DNA from: DATIJJ01 sp964612855
GTDB taxonomy: Bacteria; Pseudomonadota; Gammaproteobacteria; DSM-16500
Direction: 5' to 3'
Assembly (NCBI GenBank): GCA_964612855.1
Contig: CAZTDR010000001.1
Coordinates: forward strand, 62,001-126,000
DNA: 64,000 nucleotides
In this document: positions 1 to 7,617 of the stretch, piece after piece
How positions within the stretch are numbered: position 1 is the first letter of the stretch
Layout of the letters: each line of letters begins with the position of its first letter
Program-made: the position numbers and the translations under genes
Notes under the pieces: model-generated
Told to the model about the DNA's origin: nothing
The model's database searches: none
What the model saw: only the letters and a program-made list of their open reading frames with translations

Positions 1-65
1 ACAAATTGCTAGCGTGTAAACCCAAAGAGCCTATCTATGATCGCAATGGTGTGATCGAAGAATAA
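1..65 (+). CDS. 3' end of an unidentified gene (partial)
   Basis: An open frame enters from the left edge and stops at TAA 63-65, giving about 20 C-terminal residues ending in PIYDRNGVIEE. It lies 70 bases before flgA in the same direction, so it may be the last part of a flagellar-cluster gene. The fragment is too short to name. Confidence 0.35.
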   Translation, partial: KLLACKPKEPIYDRNGVIEE

Positions 66-135
66 TTTTAATAAATTCTTGTGGAGTTTTAGCTCGTAGA
101 ACAAAAAATTAATGCATTAAAAAAGAGAGGTTCAG

Positions 136-864
136 ATGGATAGGATAAAAAATTATTTCCTAAAAGGTATGTTTCTCTTTGTTTTTTTGATGGCGAACTC
201 TGCCAGTTTTGCAGCAACCACTGCAAGTAATTTTGAAGCGGTTGAAAATCTCAAAACAATAGCTAAAAATTTTATTGAAAAGAATGTGTCACTTGGAGCC
301 GATGAAAAGTTAGAAGTTCAAGTGAATCAAACCGATTCAATGTTGTCGTTGGCTGCTTGTGGCCAGCCACTTGAAGCCACGTTTCCGGGGGACGCTAATA
401 TTAACCAAATTACGGCAGTTGAAGTGCGCTGTCAGGGTGAGCAAGCGTGGAGGACGATGGTGCCTGTGAATGTCACCATTTTTGCAAAAGTATTAGTTGC
501 CAAACGGACTATGCCAGCCAATACGACGATCACGGAGGAAGATTTAGATTATGCTCTATTTGATCGAAATCGACTCTATAATGGTTATTTTCAAGATAAA
601 AACACAACGGTTGGACAAGTCACCAATCAAGTTGTTTTATCAGGTGTCGTATTGAATGCGAAAAATATTCAAAAACCTATTTTAATTTACAAAAATCAAG
701 TGATTGATCTGGTTGCTCGAAATAATGCAATTACTGTCACCATGAAAGGGATAGCAAAAATGGATGGGCGATTAAATGAAACGATCAAAGCATTTAATCC
801 TTCATCCAAGCACACGCTGGATGCAATAGTCATGGATTCGAACCGAGCAGAAGTTGTGTCTTAA
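136..864 (+). CDS. flgA: Flagellar basal body P-ring formation chaperone FlgA
   Basis: 242 residues with a Sec signal peptide (about residues 1-27, cleavage near SFA-A). The mature part contains two conserved cysteines (LAACGQ, EVRCQG) and a C-terminal SAF domain beginning near VLVAKRTMPANTTITEEDL. FlgA is a periplasmic chaperone that helps FlgI assemble into the P ring around the flagellar rod. The start is supported by a purine-rich AAGAGAGG Shine-Dalgarno sequence a few bases upstream. It is followed 22 bases later by motA and then motB, so rod-ring assembly and the stator are encoded together. Length and domain order are normal for the family. Confidence 0.93.
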   Translation: MDRIKNYFLKGMFLFVFLMANSASFAATTASNFEAVENLKTIAKNFIEKNVSLGADEKLEVQVNQTDSMLSLAACGQPLEATFPGDANINQITAVEVRCQGEQAWRTMVPVNVTIFAKVLVAKRTMPANTTITEEDLDYALFDRNRLYNGYFQDKNTTVGQVTNQVVLSGVVLNAKNIQKPILIYKNQVIDLVARNNAITVTMKGIAKMDGRLNETIKAFNPSSKHTLDAIVMDSNRAEVVS

Positions 865-886
865 TCGTTAAAGGTGGTACACAAAC

Positions 887-1795
887 ATGCTGGTGCTTTT
901 CGGCTATTTGATCGTAATATTATCTGTATTTGGTGGCTATTCGCTATCAGGGGGTAGTTTGTATGCACTTTTTCAACCCTTTGAATTATTAATTATTGGC
1001 GGTGCAGCACTCGGAACTTTTATTATTGGTAACAACCCCAAAGTCATCAAATCCTCGATTCGTGCGACGTTTTCTACCCTAAAAGGAAATAATTACTCAC
1101 GAAAATTCTATGTGGAATTATTATCACTTTATTTTGAACTGACCAATAAAATTCGCAAAGACGGTGTACTTTCTATCGAAGGCGATATAGAAAACTGCAA
1201 AGAAAGCCCACTTTTTAGCAAGTATCAGTTGATTGTTAAAGAAGAAAAAATTACTGAGTTTATTTGTGATCATCTGCGATTGATAGTAACGGGGCGAGTT
1301 GATCATTTGCAGTTGGAACAATTGATGGATCAAGATATTGAAACAACACAAAGTGAAGGGGAACTACCTATTACAGCGATTATGAAGGTCGCCGATAGTT
1401 TGCCCGCTTTTGGTATTGTGGCAGCCGTGATGGGTGTTGTAACAACGATGCAAATGATTGGAGGTCCACCTGAAGAATTAGGCCATCACGTAGCAAAAGC
1501 ATTGGTCGGTACTTTTTTGGGTGTATTAATTGGTTATGGATTCACCGCACCTATTGCGGGCATATTGGAAAATCGATTGCATGCACAAGTGACTATCCTT
1601 CAATCCATCAAAGTGGTTTTGTTAGCCTCCGTGCATAATCTTGCTCCGAGTATCGCGGTAGAATTTGCACGAAAAGTATTATATTCCGCAGAACGACCCT
1701 CCAGCAGTGAATTGGAAATTTTGTTGAAGGAGGTGAAGGCTGGAAAAAATAATAAAACAGATAAAAAAGATACCAAAGAAGCCGAGCCAGGGTAG
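887..1795 (+). CDS. motA: Flagellar motor stator protein MotA
   Basis: 302 residues, close to the 295 of E. coli MotA. Four membrane segments are visible: two near the N-terminus (about 1-21 and 33-48) and two around 170-225. The cytoplasmic loop carries the charged RKDGVLSIEGD region that contacts FliG, and the third segment has the conserved proline (LPAFGIVAAVMGVV). MotA forms the pentameric ring of the proton-driven stator around a MotB dimer. The C-terminus is a lysine-rich tail. An AAAGGTGG ribosome site precedes the ATG. It is followed by motB 15 bases downstream. A sodium-driven PomA role cannot be excluded, but overall similarity is to proton-type MotA. Confidence 0.94.
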   Translation: MLVLFGYLIVILSVFGGYSLSGGSLYALFQPFELLIIGGAALGTFIIGNNPKVIKSSIRATFSTLKGNNYSRKFYVELLSLYFELTNKIRKDGVLSIEGDIENCKESPLFSKYQLIVKEEKITEFICDHLRLIVTGRVDHLQLEQLMDQDIETTQSEGELPITAIMKVADSLPAFGIVAAVMGVVTTMQMIGGPPEELGHHVAKALVGTFLGVLIGYGFTAPIAGILENRLHAQVTILQSIKVVLLASVHNLAPSIAVEFARKVLYSAERPSSSELEILLKEVKAGKNNKTDKKDTKEAEPG

Positions 1796-1810
1796 TCGAG
1801 GTTAATTATT

Positions 1811-2911
1811 ATGAGCGAAGATAATAATAAACTGTTTATTATCAGACGCGTTAAAAAAGTCAAAAAAGGCGGGCATCATGGTGGCTCATGGAAAATTGCC
1901 TATGCCGATTTTGTTACCGCAATGATGACCTTTTTTTTGTTGATGTGGTTACTTTCTATGATGAACAAATATCAATTAGAAGGTATCGCTGAATATTTTA
2001 AAAAACCTATTACTGATGCTTTTAAACATCAAGGCTTGCAAGTGAATCGTGATGTACAGAAAGATAAAAATGTGGCGCAGGGTATTGAAAGTGAGAAAGC
2101 AAAAAAAGAAGATTCTGAATATCATAAAAGATATGATGAGTTAAATAAAGCATCGCAGAATATTTCGCGCGCAACAGGCGCGCTTTCTTCAATCGATGCG
2201 ATTGGTATTCAAATGCAAGATATGAAACCGGGGACGAAAGTATTTGGCATGGATGCAGTCGCTAAAGGCGTCATAGGAAATTCTGCTGGGCAGTCTGATG
2301 CGCTTTCTTTAAAAAACACGCAAGAAAAAGCCAAGAGTATGCAGCAATTAATGAACATACCTAACTTACAATCAGGCCAGTTAATGAAGCAAGAAGGGTT
2401 GTCAGAAAAAAGTATGACCCAAAAAACGGCTGATGAAATGAAACAGGAATTAGAAGAAAATTTGCAAAACAATCCCATTATGCGGCAATACAAAAACCAA
2501 TTAAATTTCATAGTGACGGCTGATGGTTTAAAAATTGAATTGCGGGATTTAAAAGATAAACCAATGTTTTCGACTGGAAAAACTGACTTTCACCGGTATT
2601 CTGCAGAAATCATCGCCTGGCTTGCTGGACAATTAAATCAATATAACAATCGCATCGTTGTTACAGGCCACACCGATGTCGCTCAATATCAGCATGATGA
2701 TTACAGTAATTGGGAATTATCAACAGATCGCGCTAACGCGACCCGTCGAGAATTAATAAAGAATGGCATGCAAAAAGAAAAAATCATTCGAATTATTGGC
2801 GTGGGTGATACCAGTTTATTAGATAAATCAAATGGCTTGAATCCCTCTAATCGCCGCATTGAGATTACAATCATGACAGATGAAGCCATGAAACGTTTAA
2901 CACCCCAGTAA
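1811..2911 (+). CDS. motB: Flagellar motor stator protein MotB
   Basis: 366 residues. A basic N-terminal cytoplasmic tail is followed by one membrane segment containing WKIAYADFVTAMM, where Asp33 is the proton-binding residue equivalent to Asp32 of E. coli. A long polar linker follows, and then a C-terminal OmpA-like peptidoglycan-binding domain (about 230-355) with TGHTD and the NRRIEI motif. MotB anchors the stator to the cell wall and provides the ion channel with MotA. It is the last gene of a flgA-motA-motB group. No clear intrinsic terminator follows; the next gene is convergent. Confidence 0.95.
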   Translation: MSEDNNKLFIIRRVKKVKKGGHHGGSWKIAYADFVTAMMTFFLLMWLLSMMNKYQLEGIAEYFKKPITDAFKHQGLQVNRDVQKDKNVAQGIESEKAKKEDSEYHKRYDELNKASQNISRATGALSSIDAIGIQMQDMKPGTKVFGMDAVAKGVIGNSAGQSDALSLKNTQEKAKSMQQLMNIPNLQSGQLMKQEGLSEKSMTQKTADEMKQELEENLQNNPIMRQYKNQLNFIVTADGLKIELRDLKDKPMFSTGKTDFHRYSAEIIAWLAGQLNQYNNRIVVTGHTDVAQYQHDDYSNWELSTDRANATRRELIKNGMQKEKIIRIIGVGDTSLLDKSNGLNPSNRRIEITIMTDEAMKRLTPQ

Positions 2912-2927
2912 ACAGGCTATTCGATTT

Positions 2928-3323
2928 TTATGGAATAAACCCACAATCTTGAACATTGTTTGAATAGCACTCAGCCATTCTATCCTTTGTAGTCCATACC
3001 CACTTTTCATTTTTTAATGGTTTCCATGCATCTTGAGCAAAAACTATTTTATTTAAAATAGAATCAGTGCCTTCGTAAAAACAATGACCATTTTCCAGAT
3101 AAATAGAAGCCCAGCGAGCCACCACGAAAGCAGAGACATTATCCTTAAATTTTTTCACGTCTGCCTGCGACGCAAGTTCCTCATTTTCAATATACAGAGG
3201 CAGCCAATAATGAAATTGATTATTTTTAATTTCATTAACCGTCGGGCAAACTTCAGTTTCTGCAAAAGAATTATTTATAGTAAAAACACAGACTAAAAAT
3301 AAAAACATTTTTTTAATTTTCAT
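2928..3323 (-). CDS. Small secreted protein of unknown function, cysteine-containing
   Basis: 131 residues with a clear signal peptide (residues 1-21, ending NNSFA-E). The mature protein has four cysteines (ETEVCPT, GHCFYEG, MAECYS, QDCGF) that could form two disulfides in the periplasm or outside the cell. The CP-x-NEIK start of the mature part recalls small exported proteins common in Legionellales (DUF3757-like), but I cannot confirm the family. The ATG is preceded by GGAG. It is AT-rich compared with the flagellar genes and converges on motB. Confidence 0.7.
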   Translation of the reverse strand: MKIKKMFLFLVCVFTINNSFAETEVCPTVNEIKNNQFHYWLPLYIENEELASQADVKKFKDNVSAFVVARWASIYLENGHCFYEGTDSILNKIVFAQDAWKPLKNEKWVWTTKDRMAECYSNNVQDCGFIP

Positions 3324-3530
3324 AGGATCTCCAAAGTAAAAGTTTAATAAGATTGAATAGTAGAAATCGACTTGAAAAAGCGAGTTGGATCTAAGATGGA
3401 GAGTAGTGCGTTGAGTGACGAGAAGGAGAGAGTTTAGATTACATGCAAAAGAGCTCTTGTTGCAAGGATATAGTATGCCGTTGTCATTGTAAGGGACAAA
3501 AAATTAATTTTCTATAAATTACCGGAATTG

Positions 3531-3562
3531 TAGCAGCGGACCCGTGTGTCCGCCCAGCGGCC
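3531..3562. repeat. Short palindromic repeat, family A (GCGGACC...GTCCGC)
   Basis: The core CGGACCCGTGTGTCCGCCC is an inverted repeat of the family seen many more times in this window (for example 14865-14899, 25374-25446, 55081-55155). This copy lacks the usual GTAGGG end on its left side. The rest of 3324-3615 shows no gene. Confidence 0.75.
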
Positions 3563-3615
3563 TAAATTGTAAAGTAAGATAAGATTTGTACAATTACTGT
3601 AAATAAGTGGTATAT

Positions 3616-3780
3616 TAAGGCGTGTCCTCAATTAGTTTGTTTTGTTTAAAAAGCGGTAGAATCGGCCAAAACTATCGAAAATTTTCGTTAAATAGCGGTG
3701 CTATTCGCCTCAAATTTTCGATAGTTTTGACTCAATTCCCCACTTTTTAAACAAAACAAACTAATTGAGGACACGCCCTA
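3616..3780. mobile_element. TA-flanked hairpin element (MITE-like), type 1
   Basis: A 165-bp near-perfect inverted repeat whose ends read TAAGGCGTGTCCTCAATTAG and, on the other strand, TAGGGCGTGTCCTCAATTAG. TA dinucleotides flank both sides, as in target duplications of IS630/Tc1-like or some IS5-like elements. The core holds AAATAGCGGTGCTATTCGCC. The same core in reverse orientation fills the element at 24486-24652, which has related ends. There is no coding capacity, so it would need a transposase in trans. It sits 32 bases upstream of the ogt start. Confidence 0.75.
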
Positions 3781-3811
3781 GCTTCGTTCCAAACTAACCA
3801 AGAGAAATCTT

Positions 3812-4330
3812 ATGAGTGAATTAATGTACCGGTTTAAAACCACCAACACGCCAGTCGGCCAACTGAAACTGGTGGCGAGTGAAAAAGGACTCTCAGCGAT
3901 CTTGTGGGAAAATGACGATCCAAAACGGATTTTTTTAGAGCCACAGTTTTTCGACGAAGAAGACCCCATTTTAAAGGCAACAGAAAAGCAGCTCAGCGAA
4001 TTTTTTGCAGGTAAAAGAACGGTTTTTGATCTTCCCTTGGACTTTAAAGGCACTGATTTTCAAAAAGCAGTCTGGTATGAATTACTCAAAGTTCCTTTTG
4101 GGCAGACCAAGAGTTATAAGGATATTGCAAAAGCACTTAACAATCCCAAAGCAGTTCGCGCTGTTGGGGCTGCAAATGGAAAAAATCCTATTTCCATTGT
4201 TTGCCCTTGCCATCGAATTATAGGAGCCGACGGATCACTCACCGGATTTGCTGGGGGTCTTGGAGTCAAAGCGGTTCTTCTGCAATTTGAAAATCGCAAG
4301 TCTACAAAAAATAAAACGTGTGCAACCTGA
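3812..4330 (+). CDS. ogt: Methylated-DNA--protein-cysteine methyltransferase
   Basis: 172 residues, typical of single-domain Ogt/MGMT. The active site IVCPCHRIIG places the alkyl-accepting cysteine at residue 133. The upstream RAVGAANGKNP segment matches the DNA-recognition helix region, and FAGGL after the active site is also conserved. The protein removes O6-alkyl groups from guanine by irreversible transfer to its own cysteine. It lacks the Ada-type N-terminal regulatory domain. It stands alone between a palindromic element and an effector-like gene, so it was probably part of the accessory segment or has been surrounded by insertions. Confidence 0.93.
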   Translation: MSELMYRFKTTNTPVGQLKLVASEKGLSAILWENDDPKRIFLEPQFFDEEDPILKATEKQLSEFFAGKRTVFDLPLDFKGTDFQKAVWYELLKVPFGQTKSYKDIAKALNNPKAVRAVGAANGKNPISIVCPCHRIIGADGSLTGFAGGLGVKAVLLQFENRKSTKNKTCAT

Positions 4331-4409
4331 CCTTATTTCCACGAAAATATTCAGCAAGTCGCATAGGAACGGCCAAAATATTATCCTGCTTATAAACTTC
4401 TAAGAGTAA

Positions 4410-4452
4410 TAAGGTCTGTTGACGATTGATTTGACCTGTTTAAAAGGCGGTC
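4410..4452. repeat. Solo end of hairpin element type 1
   Basis: The sequence from TAAGGTCTGTTGACGATTGA to TTTAAAAGGCGG matches one arm of the element at 24486-24652. No second arm is present before the next gene. It is a decayed or one-ended remnant in the 196-base gap downstream of ogt. Confidence 0.65.
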
Positions 4453-4526
4453 AAAAATAAATTGCATTAGTTAGATGTAAGCTGGCAAGGTATTAAATGA
4501 TAATTTATAAGGAGCTTAGGTGATCT

Positions 4527-5414
4527 ATGGACAATAGGCTATTCCAAAAACCATCTGCAATGGAAATGAAAGATGAAACCGTTACCGAAATGAAATCTAT
4601 TTTTCCTTTCGTAAAGCATAAAGATTATGGTTCAAATACAAAGTTTCGTTCATTTTTGCAAGAAGAGTTACTTGATGAAGAAGAAAAAGGATTATGTTTA
4701 GCTCTATGCTATGAATGGCTTGGCGGTTTTTACAATGCTACCGATAAAAATGTTTTTTGGGAGCAAGTTAAAGAAGAAAAATTCCTTTCCAAATTAAAAG
4801 AAATGCAAAAAGGGTTTGGTTTACCTAACATTTTAGAACATGGCTTTAAAGTAAAAATCGCTCGTTACGCTATCCAATATGGTTTTAACAATTCAACAGC
4901 ACAAATTTCTTCACGTTTAACTGTTCAGGATCCGGATATCATTAAGTTAATAAATAATCTCATTCTCGGTAATAAAGGACACATCGTCTTTCTTTCAAAA
5001 AAATATGCTGATAACTCTGATGGGCATGCAATTGCAATAGCTTGTAAAATGAATACGAGCGGATATGTTCAAATTGGCTTATTTGACCCTAATTTTGGAG
5101 AAGCCCTATTTACTTACCATTTGTTAGAAGGGCAGCAAAATTTACGACTAATGTGGGAAGTGGATCACTTACGAGACAGAATGGAACCAATAGTACATAA
5201 AACTTTTTATGAATTTTGTTTAGATATGTTTAAATATTATGATTCTTATTCTCCGTATCAAACGTTTAAATATATTAGTATGAGCCATAAATCCCAAGCT
5301 AGCCAAGAAGATGATGAATTTCGTAAAAAAATTGCTGATATGTTGTGTACTATAGAAGAGAAAGCGGAAAGCGATAATAATTATTGTAAATCCCTAACTA
5401 AAAAACGGTTTTAA
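4527..5414 (+). CDS. YopT/AvrPphB-like (C58) cysteine protease, candidate secreted effector
   Basis: 295 residues without signal peptide or membrane segment. A papain-fold catalytic triad can be read in the order expected for clan CA family C58: Cys57 in EKGLCLALCYEWL, His167 in SDGHAIAIAC, and Asp187 in GLFDPNFGEALF. The G-x-C-x-AL...W and FDPNFGE patterns are the hallmarks of YopT. Known members are injected into host cells and cleave lipid-modified Rho GTPases or kinases. In a bacterium with Dot/Icm genes the likely role is a translocated effector, but the host target is unknown. The start has TAAGGAG 15 bases upstream. The gene is AT-rich and has no operon partner. It could alternatively be a related self-processing protease of another family. 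Confidence 0.65.
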   Translation: MDNRLFQKPSAMEMKDETVTEMKSIFPFVKHKDYGSNTKFRSFLQEELLDEEEKGLCLALCYEWLGGFYNATDKNVFWEQVKEEKFLSKLKEMQKGFGLPNILEHGFKVKIARYAIQYGFNNSTAQISSRLTVQDPDIIKLINNLILGNKGHIVFLSKKYADNSDGHAIAIACKMNTSGYVQIGLFDPNFGEALFTYHLLEGQQNLRLMWEVDHLRDRMEPIVHKTFYEFCLDMFKYYDSYSPYQTFKYISMSHKSQASQEDDEFRKKIADMLCTIEEKAESDNNYCKSLTKKRF

Positions 5415-5420
5415 TTTTAA

Positions 5421-5519
5421 TAGCGGAATCCTATTCTGATTTGCATATTTAGAGCCAGTATCGTGCTGGCTAGCATGAGACGAAGCTATAAATATGTAAG
5501 CCAGATAGGATTTCGCTAT
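5421..5519. repeat. Imperfect hairpin element downstream of the protease gene
   Basis: TAGCGGAATCCTATTCTG at the left pairs imperfectly with CAGATAGGATTTCGCTA at the right. The arms are about 31 bases and enclose a second small hairpin, AGCCAGTATCGTGCTGGCT. It starts seven bases after the stop codon. It could act as an RNA 3' structure or be another mobile palindrome; no T-tract follows. The remainder of the gap to 5661 shows nothing. Confidence 0.55.
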
Positions 5520-5661
5520 AAGTAGCAAAATCTTTATAAGGTTACTTGACACTGTTTCGTCTTTGAAAATAAAATGCCGCGTAATCAAGTAATATTCATT
5601 GATTGGCAATGAACTACTTAGGCGGGATTCGGCATGAGATCGGAGTGAGGATAAATTAATT

Positions 5662-6300
5662 ATGCTTTCAATGTTGCTTAGACCTATTGTACCTAGATTA
5701 ATTTATTCAATAAAAAAACTACCTGATCTCTTGGAAAAATTTTACGAGTGCGAAAAAGAATTTTGTGATTTATTTAAGCCTGGTAAAAATGAGCAGTTCT
5801 CTGAAGTCCTTCTCGATAGTTATAGAAATGTTTTGCGCAAAACCGAAGCTGTCGTTTTTGAGATACATGATTGCTTTGGATTTAAAATGTATGATCTCAC
5901 AGAATTAGCTGAGTGTTCTTTCGAAGATAAGAAAAAAATATTGGCTGCATGTTATCAAGCTTCTGAGACAGTAAATGAAGGTTTTGAAAAATTTAAGGCT
6001 TTGGAAGATTTTTTCTTTGCTCAAACTAAAATACCTTTGCAAGGCAAGATTATCTTAAAACAGCCAAATTCAGAGCTTGCTTTTTCAGAAACCTTTTACA
6101 AAAATTTTCTTATAAAAGATTTAGAGACATTAAAACAAATATGTGGTGCAATCAATTTAGCACGAGAACACAAAGAAACTCCCCTGGTTCGACATATCAG
6201 TTTTTATAATTCTTCTCGTAACTCCGCAACAGACAGCGCAGAGGACAAACCTCGTGAAGTTGATTTTAGTGCGACTGCTAATAAAGCAAAAGTACTTTAA
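5662..6300 (+). CDS. Hypothetical protein, possible effector
   Basis: 212 residues, soluble, mostly predicted helical, rich in Lys, Glu and Phe, with a polar, disordered C-terminal tail (about residues 180-212). I do not recognise a domain. The ATG has GTGAGGA ten bases upstream. It lies next to the C58-like protease in the same orientation but 247 bases away, so it is probably transcribed separately. The low GC and lack of recognisable family fit the accessory segment between motB and tRNA-Pro. Confidence 0.55.
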   Translation: MLSMLLRPIVPRLIYSIKKLPDLLEKFYECEKEFCDLFKPGKNEQFSEVLLDSYRNVLRKTEAVVFEIHDCFGFKMYDLTELAECSFEDKKKILAACYQASETVNEGFEKFKALEDFFFAQTKIPLQGKIILKQPNSELAFSETFYKNFLIKDLETLKQICGAINLAREHKETPLVRHISFYNSSRNSATDSAEDKPREVDFSATANKAKVL

Positions 6301-6661
6301 AAAAATCAGAGGGCAATACTTGTTTTCGGGGGTCTTTGCGGCAAAATAAATAGGCTCTTTTTCGCCGGCTTTTTTCTTTAACCGATTATAATGTTTAATG
6401 AGCTTTTCTGGCGGAGGCAATTTCAATAATGAGTTTATTAACGGGTTAATTTTTCTGATCCATGAGTGTATAGAGGGAAAGAGAAAGAGATTATTGAATA
6501 TTGTGTCGGAGAAAGTTTATTTAGAGTTTTTGAAACGAAAATAGTTGTACAATTTAGCGGATAAAGGGGCGGATGCAAAATTGGTATAGGTTATTCTTTA
6601 AGAAAATATAAGATAGCAAATCTATACTAATTTTTCTCCTGATGGTGCGTTCAAATGCAAG
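6301..6661. other. Gene-free AT-rich stretch
   Basis: No convincing gene. A minus-strand frame crosses 6157-6426, but it overlaps the end of the preceding gene. The in-frame region just before 6662 (from 6617) may be decayed N-terminal sequence of the AbiEi-like gene, because TAG at 6614-6616 closes the frame before the usual N-terminal helix-turn-helix. Confidence 0.4.
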
Positions 6662-7216
6662 GTGCAATTTATTTGCTCAGGCAGTTTGTGGGCGCTGTTA
6701 TATAGGCTTGCTAAAAAAGGGGTCATACGCAACTTATCCCATGGCATATACGACTTCCCTGCTAAGCATCCTAAGCTTGGTATTCTCTCGGCAAGTTCCG
6801 ATGCAATTGCTAAGGCTGTAACAATGCGATCAGGGGATGTTGTGCAACCGAGTCGTGCTCAATTGGCTAATCAACTTGGCCTAGATAATCAAGTACCAGC
6901 ACAAGCCGCTTATATCACCTCTGGAAGTTCTGCACAGAAAAAAATTGGCAATCATCGCATTATATTAAATCACTCTAAGTTTTTGAATAAAGCTTCGTTC
7001 AGTATTAATGCTGCAAAGGTGATTAACGCCTTACAGCATTTAGGCAAAAATCATGTAACTGACGAAATGATAAAAAAATGCAGTAAAATTTTATCTAAAA
7101 AAGATAAATCACAGCTTAAAAAAAATTTGAATCAATTTCCAAATTGGATGGTTCAATTCATTTTAAAAATAATAGGCATTACTAATGAAAGAAATACTTC
7201 AAGCAGAAAAAAATGA
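6662..7216 (+). pseudogene. AbiEi-like (DUF6088-type) antitoxin, N-terminally truncated
   Basis: The frame begins at a GTG and encodes YRLAKKGVIRNLSHGIYDFP near the start. This is the wing of the winged-helix domain of AbiEi-type antitoxins/regulators, followed by the family features HPKLG and S-SDAIAKAV and a QPSRAQLANQLGL helical block. Intact members carry about 40-50 more residues at the N-terminus (the rest of the helix-turn-helix), absent here because TAG at 6614 closes the frame. AbiEi represses its operon and neutralises an AbiEii nucleotidyltransferase toxin. The overlapping downstream frame (7185-7247) is the start of such a toxin but is cut off after 20 codons. The locus is therefore a relic of a type IV toxin-antitoxin/abortive infection pair. 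Confidence 0.6.
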
Positions 7217-7247
7217 GAAGGCTCGCTATTTCCAAGAAGCAGTATAG
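7185..7247 (+). pseudogene. 5' remnant of an AbiEii-like nucleotidyltransferase toxin gene
   Basis: ATG at 7185, inside the end of the antitoxin frame, encodes MKEILQAEKNEKARYFQEAV and then TAG at 7245. The start resembles the N-terminus of AbiEii partners of DUF6088 antitoxins (MK-x-I...R-x-x-F-x-x-A). The stop and everything after it come from a palindromic repeat end (7243-7280) that is otherwise found at 51195-51376. The nucleotidyltransferase domain is lost, so there is no toxin activity. The family match rests on a short segment and on context. Confidence 0.5.
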
Positions 7248-7280
7248 TCCTTCAGATAATTATTTTGAATTTTAACATGA
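7243..7280. repeat. Solo end of hairpin element type 2
   Basis: TATAGTCCTTCAGATAATTA onward matches the left end of the 182-bp palindromic element at 51195-51376 over about 37 bases. The other arm is missing. It truncates the AbiEii-like frame and gives it its TAG stop. Confidence 0.7.
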
Positions 7281-7432
7281 ATTCATTTTGTAGGGATGAA
7301 CATTGATTTTGATGCAAAACAAATCTTTATTATACGAGATGAAACTGTAACTTTAATCTTGAAACTAGAGCAACTTTTCAACCATAACCCCCCTGTTTTT
7401 AAAAAATACTTTGCATGGGACAAAAATGCTTT

Positions 7433-7464
7433 TATAGGGGCGGACACGCGAGTCCGCCCCTATA
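7433..7464. repeat. Short palindromic repeat, family A
   Basis: TATAGGGGCGGAC and GTCCGCCCCTATA form a perfect 13-base inverted repeat around ACGCGA. A frame at 7296-7526 runs through it and is probably not a gene. Nothing else is visible between 7281 and 7617. Confidence 0.75.
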
Positions 7465-7617
7465 AAGACCCGACTTTATCAAAAAGGGAAGTTATGCATA
7501 TACTATCGCGATTTGGTTCTTGGTGAAATATTGCATGATGCGCGTTTATTGTTGATGCAACCGCAGGATATGCAAACCTAGTTTTTGTGACCTCAACCCA
7601 CCGCGCCGCTTGCCAGA

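Noticed and set aside
6157..6426. Minus-strand frame starting MKLPPPEKLIKHYNRLKKKAG
   Set aside because: The first 40 residues look protein-like, but the frame then overlaps the end of the gene at 5662-6300 and ends in sequence antisense to it; no ribosome site is evident. It could be a small gene remnant, but support is too weak.
7296..7526. Plus-strand frame of 76 codons after the AbiE relic
   Set aside because: It runs straight through a palindromic repeat, has no ribosome site and no recognisable protein features.
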